DNA of 64,000 nt from Chryseobacterium sp. ZHDP1 (GTDB lineage Bacteria; Bacteroidota; Bacteroidia; Flavobacteriales; Weeksellaceae), in contig NZ_CP075682.1 in the NCBI RefSeq assembly GCF_018603435.1, positions 3,224,001 through 3,288,000 on the forward strand, given 5' to 3'. Position 1 is the first letter of the stretch. Each line of letters opens with the position of its first letter. The notes beneath the pieces were generated by a model. It did no database searches. It was not told where the DNA came from and saw nothing but the letters and a program-made list of their open reading frames with translations. Shown one piece after another: positions 60,847-64,000 of the stretch. Position numbers and translations under genes: made by a program.

Positions 60847-62133
60847 TTATTTTATAGGTACCGCTGTTATGCTTACGTTATCATTGCTTCCGGCTCCAAA
60901 ATTTGCGGTAAAGCCGGTTCCTGATGTAGGTTCTGCCGCTCTTCCCGTTAATTGTACTGTATAAGTTCCTGCAATGAGTCTCAGAGTTACACTAGGGGTA
61001 AGTTCAAAAATTCCTGATGTGGCATTTGTCGCTCCAAAATATAATGCACTACTTGGTCCGTATGGTGTTGCCGTTGCCAGTGTAGAGCCCGCCGGAAGCG
61101 ATGTGAACTCCCAAAATGAACGATATAATTTAGATACTGTGGTATCGGTAGTATTGCTAAGCATTCTGAATGAAACACTTGCACTGAAAGTAACTAAAGA
61201 AGGTTTAGTAAGGGTAAATGTGTTGGTATAGATGGCTGTATTTACAGCTCCTGCTGCCGGAACCGTAATCGTTGATGTAGTGGCAATGGCGTCTGTGCCA
61301 TCTGCTCCTGCAATAACATTAACATCACCGGAATTTAAAGTTCTTCCCCAGGTGGTCCCGTTATTTACATATTCTCCAGGGTATACTTCCTGTCCGGAAG
61401 TGGCAGTATTCGTAGTGGTATTATAGACTTCCATTCCTGCTACATTCGCAGAAAGCGGAGACGCACTGTTAAGAGCTGATAATGTAAGTCTTGGGATTAA
61501 TAACCCTTTTGTAGTAGAAGTAAGATCTAATACCGCATTGGTATTGGGCGCTGCTGTACCTATCCCCACTTCATGATTGGCCGCATCTACAGAAAATGTG
61601 GTGCCGTCTACTGAGAATCCATTCGTTGCTGTTGAGGTAAATGCGAGTGTATTAGCTCCCTGTGTTACCGTTCTGTTTGCAGTAAGAGTTCCGTTTGCAG
61701 TGTAAAGGTTAGGGACGTTTACAGAAGTACTCGCGACTCCGTTTACCGTAGTTACCAAGCTGTTGTTATTTCCTGTAAGTACGGTAGTGTTAGCTACAGT
61801 ATTTACTGCGGGTGCAGTTGCAACTAATCCATTTACTGTGCTGGTAATAGTATTGGTAGTATTGGTAAGTGTGTTGGTTGTAGAACCGGCTCCAGGAACT
61901 GTTGCCCAAGTGGGAGCTGTTCCGGCTCCGCCAGAGGTAAGAACCTGTCCTGCTGTACCGGCACTTCCTGCTGTAGAGGAATTGCCCCCTACATTTATTT
62001 CGTTTGTAACTTGTAGAGAACCGTTAACGTGTAAGGTTTTTTGAGGAGTAGTAGTATTTACTCCGATATTTCCTGTCTGTGCACTGATTGCAGAGGCAAA
62101 AAATAAAAATATAATGGTAGATGATATCTTCAT
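60847..62133 (-). CDS. Secreted surface repeat protein, paralogue B
   Basis: 428 residues from ATG 62133, where a signal peptide begins (KISSTIIFLFFASAISAQ). It shares the layout of paralogue A, with long identical blocks (HVNGSLQVTNEINVGG, VLTGNNNSLVTTVNGVAST, GFSVDGTTFSVDAANHEVGIGTAAPNTNA). The C-terminal domain is less similar. An in-frame ATG at 62226 adds 31 residues before the signal peptide and is unlikely. The 80-bp gap to paralogue A has no terminator, so the pair is probably cotranscribed. Confidence 0.7.
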   Translation of the reverse strand: MKISSTIIFLFFASAISAQTGNIGVNTTTPQKTLHVNGSLQVTNEINVGGNSSTAGSAGTAGQVLTSGGAGTAPTWATVPGAGSTTNTLTNTTNTITSTVNGLVATAPAVNTVANTTVLTGNNNSLVTTVNGVASTSVNVPNLYTANGTLTANRTVTQGANTLAFTSTATNGFSVDGTTFSVDAANHEVGIGTAAPNTNAVLDLTSTTKGLLIPRLTLSALNSASPLSANVAGMEVYNTTTNTATSGQEVYPGEYVNNGTTWGRTLNSGDVNVIAGADGTDAIATTSTITVPAAGAVNTAIYTNTFTLTKPSLVTFSASVSFRMLSNTTDTTVSKLYRSFWEFTSLPAGSTLATATPYGPSSALYFGATNATSGIFELTPSVTLRLIAGTYTVQLTGRAAEPTSGTGFTANFGAGSNDNVSITAVPIK

Positions 62134-62215
62134 TTTAGTAAAATTAAAATAGGTTGTATGCTTTATTTGAATATTCAAAATAGTCTGATGGCCCAAAATC
62201 AAAGCCATTGGATAA

Positions 62216-62809
62216 TCAAACAGCAAATGGCGGAGCTCTTGAAGAGTTTTTACAAATTTTTAAACTCGAATTATAAAATTTGTAATGGTAAAACTTTTTA
62301 TGAACTCTCCACAGTCTTCCCAAAAAAGGGGAAGATCCAAAATGGAAGATAATCTCTTTTTGAGTTTTATTGTCTACAGAAGCCAGAGAACTGCCTCCTT
62401 TATTTTTTATTGTGGAATTATTCTGGTCCTGATGAGGGGTGTAGTTACAATTGCTTTTGGCGATGCATTGTCCGGAATCTTTTTTAGTGTTTTTTTTCTT
62501 GCTTATCAGCTTGTTTTTTCCGGATCTATTCTTAGTCGCTTTTTTTTCCGGATTAGCGGATTTGCTTATGGTTATTTCTTCTTCGTTCGTTTTTTCATAA
62601 ATTACTGCATCCCCTGTTACAACAATAAGATCTTTATTATAAATGTAGGTCTGGGTTGTATTTGCTTCTGAATCATCAGATGTAGCAGCATTTACAAATT
62701 TTACTTGAGAAAATGAAAAAGATGAATTAATAATTAATAATAAAAGCACTACTTTTAATAAAAAGGCAGTGTTTTTAAAAAATATCTTATTAATTATCAA
62801 TTTACACAC
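62216..62809 (-). CDS. Secreted basic protein upstream of the repeat genes
   Basis: 197 residues with a long hydrophobic signal peptide (about 13-35, VVLLLLIINSSFSFSQ). It contains VVTGDAVIYEKTNEEE (about 63-78), then a Lys/Asn/Ser-rich disordered stretch (about 85-145) with two Cys, and a basic C-terminus. No family recognised. It is the first gene of the minus-strand unit and is divergent from the histidine kinase gene. A TATTTTTG -7 element lies just upstream. Confidence 0.55.
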   Translation of the reverse strand: MCKLIINKIFFKNTAFLLKVVLLLLIINSSFSFSQVKFVNAATSDDSEANTTQTYIYNKDLIVVTGDAVIYEKTNEEEITISKSANPEKKATKNRSGKNKLISKKKNTKKDSGQCIAKSNCNYTPHQDQNNSTIKNKGGSSLASVDNKTQKEIIFHFGSSPFLGRLWRVHKKFYHYKFYNSSLKICKNSSRAPPFAV

Positions 62810-62825
62810 GTAGTGAAGCTTTGTA

Positions 62826-62833
62826 CAAAAATA
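62826..62833 (-). promoter_or_regulatory. -7 promoter element of the 62809 gene
   Basis: On minus TATTTTTG, 17 bp upstream of the ATG. The TGTAGAA motif cluster begins 22 bp further upstream. Confidence 0.5.
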
Positions 62834-62854
62834 TGCTGTAATAAAAACAGATTG

Positions 62855-63207
62855 TGTAGAATAAATAAGTTTCTTTTTGTAGAACTATTTCTACAAAAAA
62901 TAACCGTAAAATAAAAATAAAACGAAATAAATCTCTTTTCATTATTATATTTTTTGAGGTATTAAAAACCGAAAATTCCTCCTGTTCTCAAGCTGTGCAG
63001 AACTTTCTTACCCTCTTATAATTCCCGTTTTGCTGAATTTTTAATTGGCAGAAAATGGCAGGTTGAAAAAAAATAGTTTTTATAATAAGAGATTTATTTA
63101 TTGTACGATTCTGATTATTCAGACTTCGTTAAACTTTTTTAAACGGATAAAATAAAGAACTTATAAAAGCTTTGCGTGTAGAATTTTTTCTACTTCTTTT
63201 TGTAGAA
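62855..63207. promoter_or_regulatory. Cluster of TGTAGAA motifs between divergent genes
   Basis: TGTAGAA occurs at 62855-62861, 62878-62884, 63177-63183 and 63201-63207. The two pairs have periods of 23 and 24 bp (about two helical turns). An inverse TTCTACA at 62889-62895 makes a perfect palindrome TTTTTGTAGAA-ctat-TTCTACAAAAA (62874-62899). The interval 62900-63170 holds no gene. This looks like paired binding sites of a response regulator. Confidence 0.55.
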
Positions 63208-63238
63208 TTTTTTATATATAGTTTCTGCAACTATTTTA

Positions 63239-63246
63239 TATTTTTG
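63239..63246 (+). promoter_or_regulatory. -7-like element just before the kinase gene
   Basis: TATTTTTG lies only 11 bp upstream of the ATG at 63258, leaving almost no leader. It could give a very short leader or be coincidental. Confidence 0.3.
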
Positions 63247-63257
63247 TAGTAAATGAT

Positions 63258-64000
63258 ATGAAAAAATTTGCTGTTCTTTTTATCTTTTTCTTTTCCCTTT
63301 TTTTTTTCTCAGCAGAAAAAAAAGAATTTGGAATGCTATATTTCAGATAATGGACGGCTTTTCCAAAGAGAAGTAAATAATATTCATAGAAGAACGGATG
63401 TCTTTGATCCTTTTACCTTATTTGAAAATAATATATTTTTTGATGAAGCTCTAAATAATTTATTTGCAGATTTTCAGGATGGGAATGTAGATCCTTATAA
63501 AAAACCTGAAATTTGGGAAACCGGGATCTTCAAAGTTGCTTTTTTTATACTTTTCATCTTAATGGTTTTTTTCCTTATTAAGATAAGAAATTTTTACATT
63601 GAAAGAGAAAAGGAAAAGCTAAGAATAGAAATAGAAAATCATACAAAAGATCTGGTCATTCTGCTGGATAAATTACAGAAGTCCAAAGAAAAATTAAAGA
63701 TAAAGCTGGAAAATCAGGAAAAACTAACCCGCCTTATCTGCCATGATATTAAGAGTCCTCTGAGGTTTATTAATTTAAACCTGAAAAGTCTGATTTCGAC
63801 TACAGATGATATGGAGATTAAAGAATCATTAATTTCCACGCAGGAGACCACGGAAGAGCTGTATCATTTTGTTTTAAATAGTCTGGATTATACCAAATTA
63901 TTTTTAACGGATGATGAATACAGGGAAACGATCAATCTTAGGCAGCTTATCCATGAGAAAATCATGATTTTCCGTAATCTTGCTGCAAAGAAGAATATAG
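63258..64000 (+). CDS. Sensor histidine kinase, apparent frameshift, cut by window end
   Basis: ATG 63258 opens a signal-peptide-like stretch (KKFAVLFIFFFSLFFFS) that runs into a stop at about 63348. The kinase frame, shifted by one base, runs from the homopolymer region to the window end: a periplasmic segment (LECYISDNGRLF ... PFTLFENNIFF), a membrane helix (FKVAFFILFILMVFFLIKI), a coiled coil, and a HisKA domain with the phospho-acceptor in CHDIKSPLRF (near 63741). Loss of one T from T10 (63298-63307) would join the frames as SLFFSQQKKN; loss of one A from A8 (63316-63323) would also work. It may be phase-variable, slippage-read, or a sequence error. A TTG at 63268 in the kinase frame is a weak alternative start. 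Confidence 0.7.

Noticed and set aside
62134..62226. 31-residue extension of secreted paralogue B
   Set aside because: Would bury the signal peptide inside the protein.
62285..62671. 128-codon plus-strand frame opposite the 62216-62809 gene
   Set aside because: The minus-strand frame has a clean signal peptide and fits the operon; the plus-strand frame lacks support.
1..64000. tRNA, rRNA or CRISPR arrays
   Set aside because: Intergenic regions were read for tRNA T-arm patterns, rRNA blocks and regularly spaced repeats; none was found.

Overview
The window looks like a chromosome segment of a Flavobacteriia member, most likely Chryseobacterium or a close Weeksellaceae relative. This is inferred, not searched. 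The grounds are the AT-rich sequence, many promoters with the Bacteroidetes -7 element TAnnTTTG, signal peptides ending in FSQ/NAQ, a type III glutamine synthetase, Bacteroidetes-restricted families (DUF4835, DUF5687, DUF6909-like), and gene orders typical of Flavobacteria (miaB / sigma-54 activator / lptE; bamD-rpoZ-coaBC-DUF4835-recN; mreBCD-mrdA-rodA). No rRNA, tRNA or CRISPR array was seen.

Layout. 0-5.5 kb: lysA behind a possible lysine-rich leader peptide and terminator, poxB, and four small secreted proteins with a TonB-C-terminal-like fold. 5.6-13.7 kb: miaB, an inserted YhcG-type nuclease gene and a small secreted protein, then a sigma-54 activator, lptE, and a long acidic repeat protein. 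13.7-16.3 kb, minus strand: DUF4126 protein, rnpA, tcdA, a TatD-like hydrolase. 16.4-22.5 kb: a TetR regulator and bamD-rpoZ-coaBC-DUF4835-recN. 22.6 kb: a 156-nt rod-shaped RNA that looks like 6S RNA. 23-27.5 kb: a Cys-rich lipoprotein with a 51-residue membrane partner, an ABC exporter, a nitroreductase. 27.55-28.81 kb: an insertion sequence. 28.9-34.1 kb, minus strand: a heme operon (hemA, hemC, hemD, hemE) that also carries two cell-wall genes. 34.5-40.2 kb: the rod-shape operon. 40.3-53.1 kb: mixed housekeeping genes (pentapeptide protein, NlpC/P60 lipoprotein, glutamine synthetase III, DUF6909-like protein, DinB-like protein, M1 peptidase, coaX, tadA).

The most unusual part is 52.2-58.8 kb. 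A WYL-domain regulator is followed by four further transcription units encoding a BspA-type repeat protein, two DUF2589-like proteins with a partner, a patatin phospholipase with a small two-helix membrane protein, and an endolysin-like M15 peptidase. All five units start from the same promoter design: a 15-bp palindrome CGWCAAGTTTTGNCG exactly 11 bp upstream of the -7 element. This reads as a single WYL-controlled regulon with the components of a cell-lysis or abortive-infection module.

The right end (59.5-64 kb) holds two tandem paralogous secreted repeat proteins, a small secreted protein, and a divergent sensor histidine kinase. The kinase reading frame is broken by one base at a T10 or A8 run, and several TGTAGAA motifs lie between the divergent genes.
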